Shown here: one piece after another, positions 18,643 through 28,078 of the stretch
Layout: each line of letters opens with the position of its first letter
Position numbering within the stretch: the stretch's first letter is position 1
NCBI RefSeq assembly: GCF_900142175.1
Contig: NZ_FQZX01000002.1
Span: 62,001 to 126,000, forward strand
Source: Maribacter aquivivus
Lineage (GTDB): Bacteria > Bacteroidota > Bacteroidia > Flavobacteriales > Flavobacteriaceae
DNA length: 64,000 nt
Reading direction: 5' to 3'
Program-made: the position numbers and the translations under genes
Notes under the pieces: generated by a model
Told to the model about the DNA's origin: nothing
Databases searched by the model: none
Seen by the model: only the letters and a program-made list of their open reading frames with translations

Positions 18643-21600
18643 CTAAAATTTATAATTCAACGATAGGTTGAACATAGTTCCTAATTGACTAAAGTGATAC
18701 CCATCATACGTCATTTGAGAATAACGTTGGTTGAAAGTAATCAAGTTAGATTGGTTCTGCGTCTGTGCTGGATCTGCCAAAATAGCATCTCCTGCTGCAT
18801 TTTGAGAAACAAAATTCCATTCAGGTAATACATTTAACAAGTTGTTGATGTTAAGTGCAATTGTCAATTTATCTGTAGCGCTAAAATTAACTCCTAAATC
18901 AGTAACTACTTTAGGGTCAAATTCAGTACCAAGGTTGAAATTACCATTTGCATCAGTACTTAAACCTTGTTGAAAAAAGCTAGTTTTTCCAAATAATGTA
19001 TTATTTAAAGAAAAACCGAATTTATTTATTTCGTAGTTAGCTCCTAAAATCCATTTAGTCTTAGGTCTTGAAGTAAAAAATAAAGCTTCTTGAGTTTGGT
19101 TTACTACAGATTGACCTGAGTTTGCAACTAAGTCAATATCTTTTACAGGACCATCAAGTTCATTCTGGATTGTATAATTACCAGACAAGTTCAAATCTAA
19201 ACTGCCATCACCAATAGTTATACCTTTATATGCAAGAACAACATCAATACCAGAAGTTTTAGTGTCTATTGCATTTGAAAAGAAACTTACATCACTTAAG
19301 TTGTTATTTGCTAATAGAACATCTAAAGGATTTGTAGGGTCTCCACTACCTCCAATTTCATTTCCTAGAACAATTCTATCTTTTACTGCAATGCTATAAT
19401 AATCAAAAGTATAGCTGAACTTATCGATTTTACCACCAAAACCTATAGTGTAGTTTGTAGAAGTTTCAGCATCTAATTGAGGTATACCCAATAATTTTGC
19501 CTGTGTAGATACATTGTTTATTAAACCACCAACTTGAATACCTTGCCCCGGTACAAAACTATACTGAGCTTTTTGCGTATAAATTTGGTGTAGGGTAGGA
19601 GCTCTGAATCCTGAAGAAATAGAACCTCTTAATGTGAAAGCATCGCTAAATTTATAACGTGAGCTAAACTTGTAGACGAATGCGTTTCCAAAATCAGAAT
19701 AGTTCTCCGTTCTAATAGTACCACTTAATAAAAAAGCATCGGTAACATCATAATCTAAACTTAAGTAACCACCAATATTGTAACGGTTAAACTTACCTGA
19801 ATTTTGAGGAGATGCTCCTGCAAATGAATCTGCGCCACCACCATCATAAGAAGCTAATTCACCTCCAATAACTTCAAAAGTTTCTGTTCTAAACTCAGCA
19901 CCAACACCAATACTCACTTTGTCAGATAATAATCTTGAAATATCAATGTTACCAACGTTGTGAGAAAATCTAGTTCCTCCTGGATCAAATGATTGCTGAC
20001 TATTTTCTCTATAAAGCTCAGAACCTTCAGTAATTTCACCATCATCTACAGAGCCATTTCCATTTTCATCTATAAATACTGATGGAGAATAAACAACATT
20101 TCTGTTGTGGGTATTGTTTACTTTGTACGTTTGAGTATTTCCACCAGTTGTAAAACTTGCATCAAGATTCCAATCGTTTATAACTGATTTAAAACCAATA
20201 GTTGCATTATAATCGCTGAGTTCTCCTTCAAAGGTTGGTACATAACCATCATAACCACCAGCAGTGTTTGGATTGTCTCCAGGGAAAAAATCTGCTAAGT
20301 AAGGAAAATCCTCAACAGTTCTCCAATAAGGAGTTCTGTAGTTTGCAAAACTATTTACAGCCTTATAAACATATGCAGCATTTCCGTACATTGATGTGTT
20401 TTCACTTAATTCATAGCCTAAGTTAAGTGAGAATTTAGCAGCAGCAGTTTCTGGAGATCCATTGATATTTCCTGCGTCTGGTCTTCTAGAAAGAAATTCT
20501 TGAACATCTGCAATGTCAGCGCCAAAATCACCAGCTTCACCAGCAGCATCAACAGTACCTGGTCTGTTTGCTTGGTTTACTTTAGATAAATCAATAGTAT
20601 AATTTACAAAGCCTTTATCTTCGCCAATAGCAGTACCGTTGTTTAAAGAAACACCAAACATTTCGCCATCACCTTCAGAAGTGATTCCTGTTCTTAATGT
20701 TGCTGATCCTTCATTCGGAGAATCTTTAAGTATAATGTTCATTACACCTGCAATTGCATCAGAACCATATTGTGCAGAAGCACCATCACGTAAAATTTCA
20801 ACTCTTTTAATCGCATCTGTAGGTATTGCAGAAATATCGGCACCTGTTTCACCACGACCTGGAGATGTTTGCGTATATAATAAGGCACTTAAGTTTTTAC
20901 GCTTACCATTAATCAAAATCAATGTTCTTGATGGCCCCATGTTTCTAATTTCATAAGGATCCAATAAAGATGTTGCATCGTTTACAGGTGTTTGTACCGT
21001 GTTAAAAGATGGTATTTTATACTGTAATGCTTTATCAAAGGTAGCTTGACCTGTTGAGCTTAAATCTTTAGCTCCAATTACATCTACCGGTAATGGTGTG
21101 TCAGCATTACTTCTAGGAGCAGTACGAGAACCTACAACAATAAATTCATCGAGTTGCATACCTTCAGAAAGTTGTACGTTAATCGTATTTTTTCCGGCTG
21201 TAGAAACTTCTTGAGTAGCAAAACCAATGTAGCTAAATACCAGTTTTGTATCATCGGTTACATTAATTGTGTAGTTACCATCAAAATCAGAAGTAGTACC
21301 GTTAGTAGTACCTTTCTCAATAATATTTACACCTGCCAATGGCATTCCAGAATCATCTGTTACTTTACCTGTAATACTGTTTTGAATTTTTTCATTCAAA
21401 GTCAAAGCAGTAATTCCATTGTTTACAGAATTTATCTTAAGAATTTTAGCTCTTTCTGGCTTTTTATGATAAACCACATAATACTTGTTGCCAAGATATT
21501 CAAAATCAAAACTTGTTTTGCGTTCTAATTTATTAATGATTTTGTCTAATACAGGGAATTTGTATTCCTCAGGATTTAAACTGGTGCTTGATACCAGTGT

Positions 21601-21759
21601 AGGGTTGTAAGTAAAAAATACTTCGTGTTTTTCACTGATCTCATTAAGAAAATCGCTTAGGGTAACGTTTTCTTTGAGTTCATTAGCTGCCGTTGGACTG
21701 GTGATGCTTGAAAAAAGCATTACTGCAAGCAGCAATTTCATTAGTTTGTTCGTTCTCAT
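18643..21759 (-). CDS. TonB-dependent receptor with N-terminal signalling domain (FecA/SusC-like)
   Basis: A 1038-residue outer-membrane receptor. Domains in order: signal peptide (1-25), secretin/TonB short N-terminal (STN) domain (about 28-95), carboxypeptidase-regulatory-like domain (about 128-205, NSITGKVTDDSGMPLAGVNI), plug (about 215-335, with GPSRTLILINGKRKN and GSDAIAGVMNIIL), then a beta-barrel ending in the typical terminal Phe (LSLNYKF). The STN domain, and the FecR and ECF sigma genes directly upstream, show a cell-surface signalling system in which substrate binding activates its own transcription. The plug GGETGADISAIPTDAIKRVEILRDG form is of the siderophore-like or small-substrate kind with no SusD gene next to it; the ligand is unknown. 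Confidence 0.93.
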   Translation of the reverse strand: MRTNKLMKLLLAVMLFSSITSPTAANELKENVTLSDFLNEISEKHEVFFTYNPTLVSSTSLNPEEYKFPVLDKIINKLERKTSFDFEYLGNKYYVVYHKKPERAKILKINSVNNGITALTLNEKIQNSITGKVTDDSGMPLAGVNIIEKGTTNGTTSDFDGNYTINVTDDTKLVFSYIGFATQEVSTAGKNTINVQLSEGMQLDEFIVVGSRTAPRSNADTPLPVDVIGAKDLSSTGQATFDKALQYKIPSFNTVQTPVNDATSLLDPYEIRNMGPSRTLILINGKRKNLSALLYTQTSPGRGETGADISAIPTDAIKRVEILRDGASAQYGSDAIAGVMNIILKDSPNEGSATLRTGITSEGDGEMFGVSLNNGTAIGEDKGFVNYTIDLSKVNQANRPGTVDAAGEAGDFGADIADVQEFLSRRPDAGNINGSPETAAAKFSLNLGYELSENTSMYGNAAYVYKAVNSFANYRTPYWRTVEDFPYLADFFPGDNPNTAGGYDGYVPTFEGELSDYNATIGFKSVINDWNLDASFTTGGNTQTYKVNNTHNRNVVYSPSVFIDENGNGSVDDGEITEGSELYRENSQQSFDPGGTRFSHNVGNIDISRLLSDKVSIGVGAEFRTETFEVIGGELASYDGGGADSFAGASPQNSGKFNRYNIGGYLSLDYDVTDAFLLSGTIRTENYSDFGNAFVYKFSSRYKFSDAFTLRGSISSGFRAPTLHQIYTQKAQYSFVPGQGIQVGGLINNVSTQAKLLGIPQLDAETSTNYTIGFGGKIDKFSYTFDYYSIAVKDRIVLGNEIGGSGDPTNPLDVLLANNNLSDVSFFSNAIDTKTSGIDVVLAYKGITIGDGSLDLNLSGNYTIQNELDGPVKDIDLVANSGQSVVNQTQEALFFTSRPKTKWILGANYEINKFGFSLNNTLFGKTSFFQQGLSTDANGNFNLGTEFDPKVVTDLGVNFSATDKLTIALNINNLLNVLPEWNFVSQNAAGDAILADPAQTQNQSNLITFNQRYSQMTYDGYHFSQLGTMFNLSLNYKF

Positions 21760-21774
21760 AAATAAATAGTTTAG

Positions 21775-22788
21775 TTAATAAATAGGGTTTTCTTGCACGC
21801 GTAATATCTTTCCTTTTTTAATGATTCTTGTACCTGTAGCCTTTTCTATTGCGGCTATACATATTTGTAAATTCTGATTTGGAATACCACCAGAAAGAGG
21901 TAAATTCTTTATTTTTTCATTCTCATATTCAACTTCAAGACCATAAGTTGCTTCTAAATTGAACATTACTTCTTTTAGAGAAATTTCATTAAAAGCATAG
22001 GTGCCACCACGCCATAGTGCATATGGTGTTTTAACATCTACTTTCTTATGAGTCAGTTTTTTGCTTTCATTTGAAAAGGAAACCATTTCACCAGGTATCA
22101 TTTTGGTGACTTCTCCATTCTTTAATTCTAAATGTATAGAACCTTCGTCAAGCACCACATTTGTTTTCTGTTTTCTAGTATTTACATGAAACTGTGTGCC
22201 CAATACTTCAACTTTCAGGTCTTCTGTAATTACCCAAAACTTTGCATTGGTACTTGGTATTGATTTAACTTTAAAGTATGCTTCTCCTTTTAGATTAATA
22301 AGACGTGGATTGTCTTTTTCATACCATATTTCAGAATTTCCGTTAAGCACAACTGATGTGCCATCTGGTAATTTTAAGTCGATTATTTCGCCAAAATTAG
22401 TTTTGTGTATGGTTGTAGTTTCATTATTTAGAAAGGAATAACTTGTCCAACTTATAAGAACTAGTAACACGGCAGCCGCAGCTGTTAGCAGTGAACTGTT
22501 TACTGTGTGTGTTTTCTTAAGAATCTTTTTTGGTGTAGGTTCTAACTTTATTTTTGTTAGAACATATGCAAAGGCTTCGTTAACCTTTTCATTACTTGGG
22601 TGTTGTTGATCGAAGTTGATGCCAATAATAATAGACTTCGCATTCTCTACCGTTTCTATATGTGCAGGATTGTACTGTATCCAATTATTCCAATAAGCGA
22701 TATCATTTTTATTTAAGCCTTTTGCCCAGTTTTTAAATGATGCATCCGATAGGAAGTAATCTAAGTCGAATTTATTATTGTTGTTCAT
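21775..22788 (-). CDS. FecR-family anti-sigma factor
   Basis: A 337-residue single-pass membrane protein: cytoplasmic N-terminus (1-95) with FLSDASFKNWAKGLNKNDIAYW that would hold the sigma factor, membrane helix about 97-117 (LLTAAAAVLLVLISWTSY), periplasmic FecR domain (about 125-220, with EIIDLKLPDGTSVVLNGNSEIWY and GTQFHVNTR), and a C-terminal DUF4974 domain (about 262-335) with LKEVMFNLEATYGLEVEYEN. It sits between the sigma gene and the receptor gene, with gaps of 57 and 15 bases, so the set is one operon. It transmits the signal from the STN domain of the receptor to the sigma factor. Confidence 0.95.
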   Translation of the reverse strand: MNNNNKFDLDYFLSDASFKNWAKGLNKNDIAYWNNWIQYNPAHIETVENAKSIIIGINFDQQHPSNEKVNEAFAYVLTKIKLEPTPKKILKKTHTVNSSLLTAAAAVLLVLISWTSYSFLNNETTTIHKTNFGEIIDLKLPDGTSVVLNGNSEIWYEKDNPRLINLKGEAYFKVKSIPSTNAKFWVITEDLKVEVLGTQFHVNTRKQKTNVVLDEGSIHLELKNGEVTKMIPGEMVSFSNESKKLTHKKVDVKTPYALWRGGTYAFNEISLKEVMFNLEATYGLEVEYENEKIKNLPLSGGIPNQNLQICIAAIEKATGTRIIKKGKILRVQENPIY

Positions 22789-22845
22789 ATAGTAAGGTGT
22801 TCCATTAGTAAGAGGTTTAGTTCTTAAAAATATACCCTACTTTTT

Positions 22846-23424
22846 TTAATTTTTTTTCAAAATAGATTTAATCTGCTGATTTTCAGATGCTATCCTTAAT
22901 TTTGTTAAGGCTTTTTGTAGTGTATTCAAAACACTTTGATAATTCATATCCATTACTTCGGCGATATCTGAACTATTCATTCCGCTGTAATATTTTAAGT
23001 AGATAACTTCTTTTTGTCTTGGAGATAGTTGATTGATAAGGCTTGTTAGGGTAGTGGTGCAAAGAAATTGAATTTCCTGTTTGATCGATATTTCTTCAGA
23101 CGAAAAAGTAAAATTGGTTTTAAATAGCTGTGCTTCTGAAATAGGAATATTATTCTGATTCTTTTGTAACTGTTTTATTAGCCTTCTTTTAAAACAAACA
23201 AATAGATAGGCTTTTAAGCTATTTATGTGTCCTAGTTTTTCTCTGCTTTCAAATAATTGAATAAAAAAGTTTTGAAGACAATCTTCTGTAATTTCTTGAT
23301 TATTACTCAATTTTAAACCATATACATGTAATTGCGGATAATACTTTTTAAAAAGCAAGCTGAAACCGTGAGATTCGCCCTTTTTAAAAAAATACCATAT
23401 AGTTTCATCTGAATGAAGTTCCAT
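22846..23424 (-). CDS. RNA polymerase ECF-type sigma factor (FecI-like)
   Basis: A 192-residue sigma-70 family protein with region 2 (about 18-90: FSLLFKKYYPQLHVYGLKL, EDCLQNFFIQLFESREKL, SLKAYLFVCFKRRLI) and region 4 helix-turn-helix (about 125-185: LINQLSPRQKEVIYLKYYSGMNSSDIAEVMDMNYQSVLNTLQKALTKLR in consecutive segments). Regions 1.1 and 3 are absent, as in ECF factors. First gene of the sigma/FecR/TonB-receptor operon, and expected to drive transcription of this operon or of the receptor gene when released from FecR. Confidence 0.94.
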   Translation of the reverse strand: MELHSDETIWYFFKKGESHGFSLLFKKYYPQLHVYGLKLSNNQEITEDCLQNFFIQLFESREKLGHINSLKAYLFVCFKRRLIKQLQKNQNNIPISEAQLFKTNFTFSSEEISIKQEIQFLCTTTLTSLINQLSPRQKEVIYLKYYSGMNSSDIAEVMDMNYQSVLNTLQKALTKLRIASENQQIKSILKKN

Positions 23425-23596
23425 AAATTCTTACATGTTCTACGGCCAAAGTAAGAATTATTTCTTAAAATGTGTTAAAAAATAATATTTTAACTGTTGT
23501 CTGGCTAAAATACTTGATTTTAATTTAAATAAATTGTATGAAATTTACATTATAGTTATTGATGAAAATTTGAATGAAAAATCTGTAACTAAAAAC

Positions 23597-23604
23597 TATC
23601 TTTG
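23597..23604 (+). promoter_or_regulatory. -7 box for ychF (TATCTTTG)
   Basis: TATCTTTG is a full match to TAnnTTTG and lies 22 bases before the ychF ATG. The nearest TTG (23570-23572) is 24 bases upstream, slightly farther than usual. Confidence 0.5.
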
Positions 23605-23626
23605 CACCCTTGAAATATTCTTAATT

Positions 23627-24721
23627 ATGAAAGCAGGTATTGTAGGATTGCCAAACGTAGGTAAATCAACACTTTTTAATTGTTTGTCTAACGCTAAGGC
23701 GCAAAGTGCAAATTTTCCTTTTTGTACAATTGAACCTAACATAGGTGTTGTAAACGTGCCAGATGCACGATTAGAAAAATTGGAAGAGTTAGTAGTTCCA
23801 GAAAGGGTATTGCCTGCTACTGTAGAGATCGTTGATATTGCTGGTTTGGTAAAAGGAGCTAGTAAAGGTGAAGGATTAGGAAATCAGTTTTTAGGTAATA
23901 TTCGTGAAACTGATGCGATATTACATGTATTGCGTTGTTTTGATAATGATAACATAGTACATGTTGATGGTAGCGTAGATCCTATTAGAGATAAAGAAAC
24001 GATAGATATGGAGCTTCAATTGAAAGATTTGGAGACTGTAGATAAGAAGTTAGAAAAAGTAAAAAGGGCAGCTAGAACAGGTAATAAAGATGCGCAAAAA
24101 GAAGAAGCTGTTCTATTGGCTGTAAAAACCGGGTTAGAATCAGGCACCTCTGTTAGAGCTATTAAAATTGATGATGAATCTAGATTAGAGTTTGTTAAGC
24201 CGCTTCAGTTTATTACAGATAAACCAGTTATGTATGTTTGTAATGTTGATGAAGATGCTGCTGTATCTGGTAATGCCTATGTTGAAAAAGTAAAAGAAAT
24301 GGTAGCTGCAGAAAACGCGGAAGTTATTTTCTTGGCGGTCGGTACAGAAGCTGATATTACGGAGTTAGAGACTTACGAGGAGCGCCAAATGTTTTTAGAA
24401 GATTTGGGCTTAGAAGAGCCTGGTTCTGCTAAACTTATTCGCGGAGCTTACAAATTATTAGATTTAGAGACTTATTTTACTGCAGGTGTTAAAGAAGTTC
24501 GTGCTTGGACAATTCCGGTTGGTGCAACTGCACCACAAGCTGCTGGTGTTATACATACCGATTTTGAAAAAGGTTTCATTAGGGCAGAAGTTATTGCTTA
24601 TGATGACTACGTGGCTTTTGGTAGCGAATCAAAAGTAAAAGAAGCCGGTAAAATGAGGGTAGAAGGTAAAGAGTACATCGTTAAGGATGGAGATGTAATG
24701 CATTTCCGTTTTAACGTTTAA
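23627..24721 (+). CDS. ychF: Redox-regulated ATPase YchF (Obg-like P-loop NTPase)
   Basis: Start set at ATG 23627, which gives the standard 364-residue protein beginning [18 protein letters not shown]; upstream in-frame codons contain the promoter box. G1 [10 protein letters not shown]3 [20 protein letters not shown] and the NVDE specificity loop (VCNVDED) that favours ATP over GTP are seen, followed by a coiled-coil insert (about 120-200) and a C-terminal TGS domain (about 280-362, [19 protein letters not shown]). Ribosome-associated; linked to translation and oxidative stress responses in other bacteria. Its last 4 bp overlap the convergent cbpM gene. Confidence 0.97.
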   Translation: MKAGIVGLPNVGKSTLFNCLSNAKAQSANFPFCTIEPNIGVVNVPDARLEKLEELVVPERVLPATVEIVDIAGLVKGASKGEGLGNQFLGNIRETDAILHVLRCFDNDNIVHVDGSVDPIRDKETIDMELQLKDLETVDKKLEKVKRAARTGNKDAQKEEAVLLAVKTGLESGTSVRAIKIDDESRLEFVKPLQFITDKPVMYVCNVDEDAAVSGNAYVEKVKEMVAAENAEVIFLAVGTEADITELETYEERQMFLEDLGLEEPGSAKLIRGAYKLLDLETYFTAGVKEVRAWTIPVGATAPQAAGVIHTDFEKGFIRAEVIAYDDYVAFGSESKVKEAGKMRVEGKEYIVKDGDVMHFRFNV

Positions 24722-25011
24722 TGTTCATATATAGTCAACCGATCTCGAAGTAGTTTTAATTCTTGCTCTAATCGGTTGACTTTTTTTATCATATGGTTTA
24801 AGGTGTCTATACCTTCCATATTTATACCAAGGTCTTCTCGTAGCCTATATATGCGTTCTATCTCAACAAGGTATTGCGGTTCAACATATGTTTTATTTTC
24901 AATTTGCTGTACCTCAATCATTTCGAACTCTAAAAGATCATCTATAAATTCTATAGGAGTTTGTGTTCGTTCGCAATACACCTCTATTTGTATGTAATTT
25001 TCTGAATTCAT
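24718..25011 (-). CDS. cbpM: Chaperone modulator CbpM (MerR-like)
   Basis: A 97-residue protein placed directly after cbpA (1 base between stop and start). [21 protein letters not shown] and [45 protein letters not shown] form a MerR-like fold with a C-terminal coiled coil. In other bacteria CbpM binds the J-domain of CbpA and blocks its co-chaperone and DNA-binding activities. The pairing with cbpA is the main support. The start at 25011 fits the tight operon spacing. Confidence 0.88.
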   Translation of the reverse strand: MNSENYIQIEVYCERTQTPIEFIDDLLEFEMIEVQQIENKTYVEPQYLVEIERIYRLREDLGINMEGIDTLNHMIKKVNRLEQELKLLRDRLTIYEH

Positions 25012-25012
25012 A

Positions 25013-25918
25013 TTATCGTAATTCTGAAAGTTGTTTAAATAATTCTTTTTCTTTTTCTGAAAGTTTGGTAGGCATGGTTACCTTATAAGTGATATACAAA
25101 TCTCCATGAACACCTTTTTTCTTATAAACGGGCATACCTTTTCCCTTCAGCTTCACCTTAGTGTCATTTTGGGTTTCGGGTTTTACCTTTAACTTCACTT
25201 TTCCTGTTAAGGTTTCTACTTCAATTGAACTACCTAAAATGGCATCATATAAAGAGATAGATTCATTTTTGTATAAATCGTTCTTTACTCTTTGAAAATT
25301 AGTATTGTTATTAATTTCAAAAGTTAAGTAGAGGTCTCCTTTTGGTCCGCCATTAGCACCTTCGCCACCATAGCCGGAAATTTTTATGGTTTGTCCATCT
25401 TCAACGCCTGCAGGTATGGTAATTCTAATTTTTTTAGCACCTAGGTCAAGCGTTTGTTTTTGGTCTTCAAGAACGTCAAGCAAATTCAACTTTAGTGTTG
25501 CATTTAAATCTTGACCCTTATACTGTGTTGACCTTTGTCGTCCGCCACCACTAAAACCTCCGCCAGCTCCACCAAACATGGATTCAAAGAAATCAGAGAA
25601 ATCTTCATTTGATCCGCCAGCGCTAGAATAACTTCTTCTATTACCGGTGGATGAACTACGTTGATTTTTCTTAGCTTCTTCAAAAGCATCGGCATGTTGC
25701 CAATCTTTACCGTATTGGTCGTATTTCTTTCTTTTTTCAGGGTCGCTTAAAACTTCGTTAGCCTCGTTTACACGCTGAAATTTCTCTTGCGCAGTTTTAT
25801 CATTCGGATTTAAATCTGGATGAAGTTTTCGCGCTAATTTTCGATATGCCTTTTTAATTTGAGCTTGTGTAGCCTTCTTGTCTATTTCAAGAATTTTGTA
25901 ATAATCGATAAATTCCAT
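25013..25918 (-). CDS. cbpA: DnaJ-like co-chaperone CbpA
   Basis: A 301-residue class II Hsp40: J-domain (about 4-70) with the HPD motif at 33-35, a Gly/Ser/Phe-rich linker (about 85-130, GGAGGGFSGGG), then the C-terminal substrate-binding domains (about 135-300; AGVEDGQTIKISGYGGEG, KGDLYLTFEI, GVHGDLYITYKV). The Cys-rich zinc finger of DnaJ is absent, which together with the following cbpM gene identifies CbpA. Stimulates DnaK ATPase; associated with the nucleoid in E. coli. Confidence 0.93.
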   Translation of the reverse strand: MEFIDYYKILEIDKKATQAQIKKAYRKLARKLHPDLNPNDKTAQEKFQRVNEANEVLSDPEKRKKYDQYGKDWQHADAFEEAKKNQRSSSTGNRRSYSSAGGSNEDFSDFFESMFGGAGGGFSGGGRQRSTQYKGQDLNATLKLNLLDVLEDQKQTLDLGAKKIRITIPAGVEDGQTIKISGYGGEGANGGPKGDLYLTFEINNNTNFQRVKNDLYKNESISLYDAILGSSIEVETLTGKVKLKVKPETQNDTKVKLKGKGMPVYKKKGVHGDLYITYKVTMPTKLSEKEKELFKQLSELR

Positions 25919-26156
25919 AAGTATTCAAAATCTACATTAAAGGTATAAAAAGGAATAAATTATTCCTATGACGTATATCATTCTTTAAATAAACTTTTTG
26001 CTAATTTCTTACTATGCTCTTTTCTTGAAAAATTATGTTACTTACTATAGCTATCAACAAAAAAGTCCTATTTATTGTTAATTACTTTAACAGATAGGGG
26101 TTTTATCTTTTGCCGAGTGGTGCTATCTTTAACGCAACTTTCTTAAACTTTTTTAA

Positions 26157-28022
26157 ATGTCCCAAGACGCTACTCAATATACTGAAGATAATATACGCTC
26201 GCTCGATTGGAAAGAACATATCCGATTACGACCTGGGATGTATATTGGTAAATTGGGAGATGGTTCGTCTGCAGATGATGGTATCTATATTCTCCTGAAA
26301 GAGGTAATAGATAACTGTATTGATGAATTTGTAATGGGTGCCGGTAAAACCATTGAAATATCTATTAAAGATAAAGTGGTCAAGGTTAGGGATTACGGTC
26401 GTGGCATTCCATTAGGTAAAGTTGTGGATGTAGTTTCTAAAATGAACACCGGTGGTAAGTATGATAGTCGTGCTTTTAAAAAATCCGTAGGATTAAATGG
26501 TGTTGGTACCAAAGCTGTAAATGCATTGTCCAGTTTTTTTGAAGTTCAATCTTCTAGAGACAACCAATTAAAAACAGCTCAGTTTAGTTCTGGTAATTTA
26601 GAGAATGAAGTTGGGCCTGAAGAAACGGGTAAAAGAAAAGGTACCAAAGTTACTTTTGTACCAGATGAATTAATTTTTAAAAATTATAAATATAGAAATG
26701 AGTATGTAGAACGCATGCTTAAAAACTATGTGTACCTAAACCCAGGTCTAACCATAATTTTTAATGGCGAGAAATTTTATTCTGAAAACGGATTAAAAGA
26801 TTTACTTGAGGATAACAATAATATGGATGATATGCTTTATCCTGTTATTCATTTAAAAGGAGAAGATATTGAAGTAGCTATTACGCATAGTAAAACTCAA
26901 TATAGTGAAGAATATCATTCTTTTGTAAACGGTCAGCACACAACACATGGCGGTACGCATCAAGCTGCATTTAGAGAAGCGATTGTGAAAACCATACGTG
27001 ACTTTTATGGTAAGACTTACGACGCTTCTGATATTAGAAAATCTATTATTTCGGCAATTGCTATAAAAGTGATGGAGCCGGTTTTTGAAAGTCAGACCAA
27101 AACCAAATTAGGGTCTACCGATATGGGGGGTAATTTTCCGACGGTACGTACCTATATCAATGATTTTATTGGTAAATATTTAGATAACTATCTTCATAAG
27201 AATACAGATACGGCAGATAAGCTTCAACGTAAAATTATGATGGCCGAGAAAGAGCGTAAAGAGCTTTCGGGTATTCGAAAGTTGGCACGCGATCGAGCTA
27301 AGAAAGCTAGTCTTCATAATAAAAAACTTAGAGATTGTAGAGTTCATTTAGGTGATATCAAGCATGATCGAAGATTAGAAAGTTCGCTATTTATTACCGA
27401 GGGTGATTCAGCATCTGGCTCTATTACCAAATCAAGAGATGTAAATACACAGGCGGTATTCAGTCTTAAAGGAAAGCCATTGAATTCTTATGGCATGTCT
27501 AAAAAGATTGTTTATGAGAATGAGGAATTCAACCTATTGCAGGCTGCACTGAATATAGAAGAGTCTATTGAAGATTTACGCTACAATAACATAATAATAG
27601 CGACTGATGCCGATGTTGATGGTATGCATATTCGCTTATTATTGATTACATTCTTTTTGCAGTTCTTTCCAGAATTGATAAAAGAAAATCACCTTTATAT
27701 TCTACAGACTCCTTTGTTTAGGGTTCGTAATAAAAAGGAAACGATTTATTGTTATAGTGATGAAGAGCGCCAACATGCGTTAAATAAATTAACTGGAAAA
27801 CCAGAAATAACTCGATTTAAAGGTCTAGGGGAGATTTCGCCAGATGAGTTTAGACACTTCATTGGCGAGGATATTAGGCTGGAGCCTATAATGCTTGATA
27901 AGGCAATGTCTATTGAAGAACTGTTGAGTTTTTATATGGGAAAAAACACTCCCGATAGACAAAAATTTATAATTGAAAATCTTAAAGTAGAGGTTGATTT
28001 AATAAAAGATAAAGTATTATAA
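26157..28022 (+). CDS. parE: DNA topoisomerase IV subunit B
   Basis: A 621-residue type IIA topoisomerase ATPase subunit. GHKL ATPase motifs: [39 protein letters not shown] and the QTKTKLG loop; then the TOPRIM domain with [22 protein letters not shown] and the metal-binding DADVDGMHI. Length and the absence of the large gyrase insert favour ParE over GyrB; the pairing with a ParC-like gene downstream agrees. Decatenates and relaxes daughter chromosomes together with ParC. Start at ATG 26157 is preceded by an A/T-rich leader. Confidence 0.94.
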   Translation: MSQDATQYTEDNIRSLDWKEHIRLRPGMYIGKLGDGSSADDGIYILLKEVIDNCIDEFVMGAGKTIEISIKDKVVKVRDYGRGIPLGKVVDVVSKMNTGGKYDSRAFKKSVGLNGVGTKAVNALSSFFEVQSSRDNQLKTAQFSSGNLENEVGPEETGKRKGTKVTFVPDELIFKNYKYRNEYVERMLKNYVYLNPGLTIIFNGEKFYSENGLKDLLEDNNNMDDMLYPVIHLKGEDIEVAITHSKTQYSEEYHSFVNGQHTTHGGTHQAAFREAIVKTIRDFYGKTYDASDIRKSIISAIAIKVMEPVFESQTKTKLGSTDMGGNFPTVRTYINDFIGKYLDNYLHKNTDTADKLQRKIMMAEKERKELSGIRKLARDRAKKASLHNKKLRDCRVHLGDIKHDRRLESSLFITEGDSASGSITKSRDVNTQAVFSLKGKPLNSYGMSKKIVYENEEFNLLQAALNIEESIEDLRYNNIIIATDADVDGMHIRLLLITFFLQFFPELIKENHLYILQTPLFRVRNKKETIYCYSDEERQHALNKLTGKPEITRFKGLGEISPDEFRHFIGEDIRLEPIMLDKAMSIEELLSFYMGKNTPDRQKFIIENLKVEVDLIKDKVL

Positions 28023-28078
28023 ACTAGATTAATACGATTGCTGTAATTTAAGATGAATTTACTGAAATAACCATAACT

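Noticed and set aside
20639..21528. Plus-strand open frames of 100-124 codons inside the TonB receptor gene
   Set aside because: They lie wholly within a strongly supported gene of the other strand and have no recognisable protein features.
23534..23626. N-terminal extension of YchF
   Set aside because: It contains the TATCTTTG promoter box, and YchF proteins start at [12 protein letters not shown].
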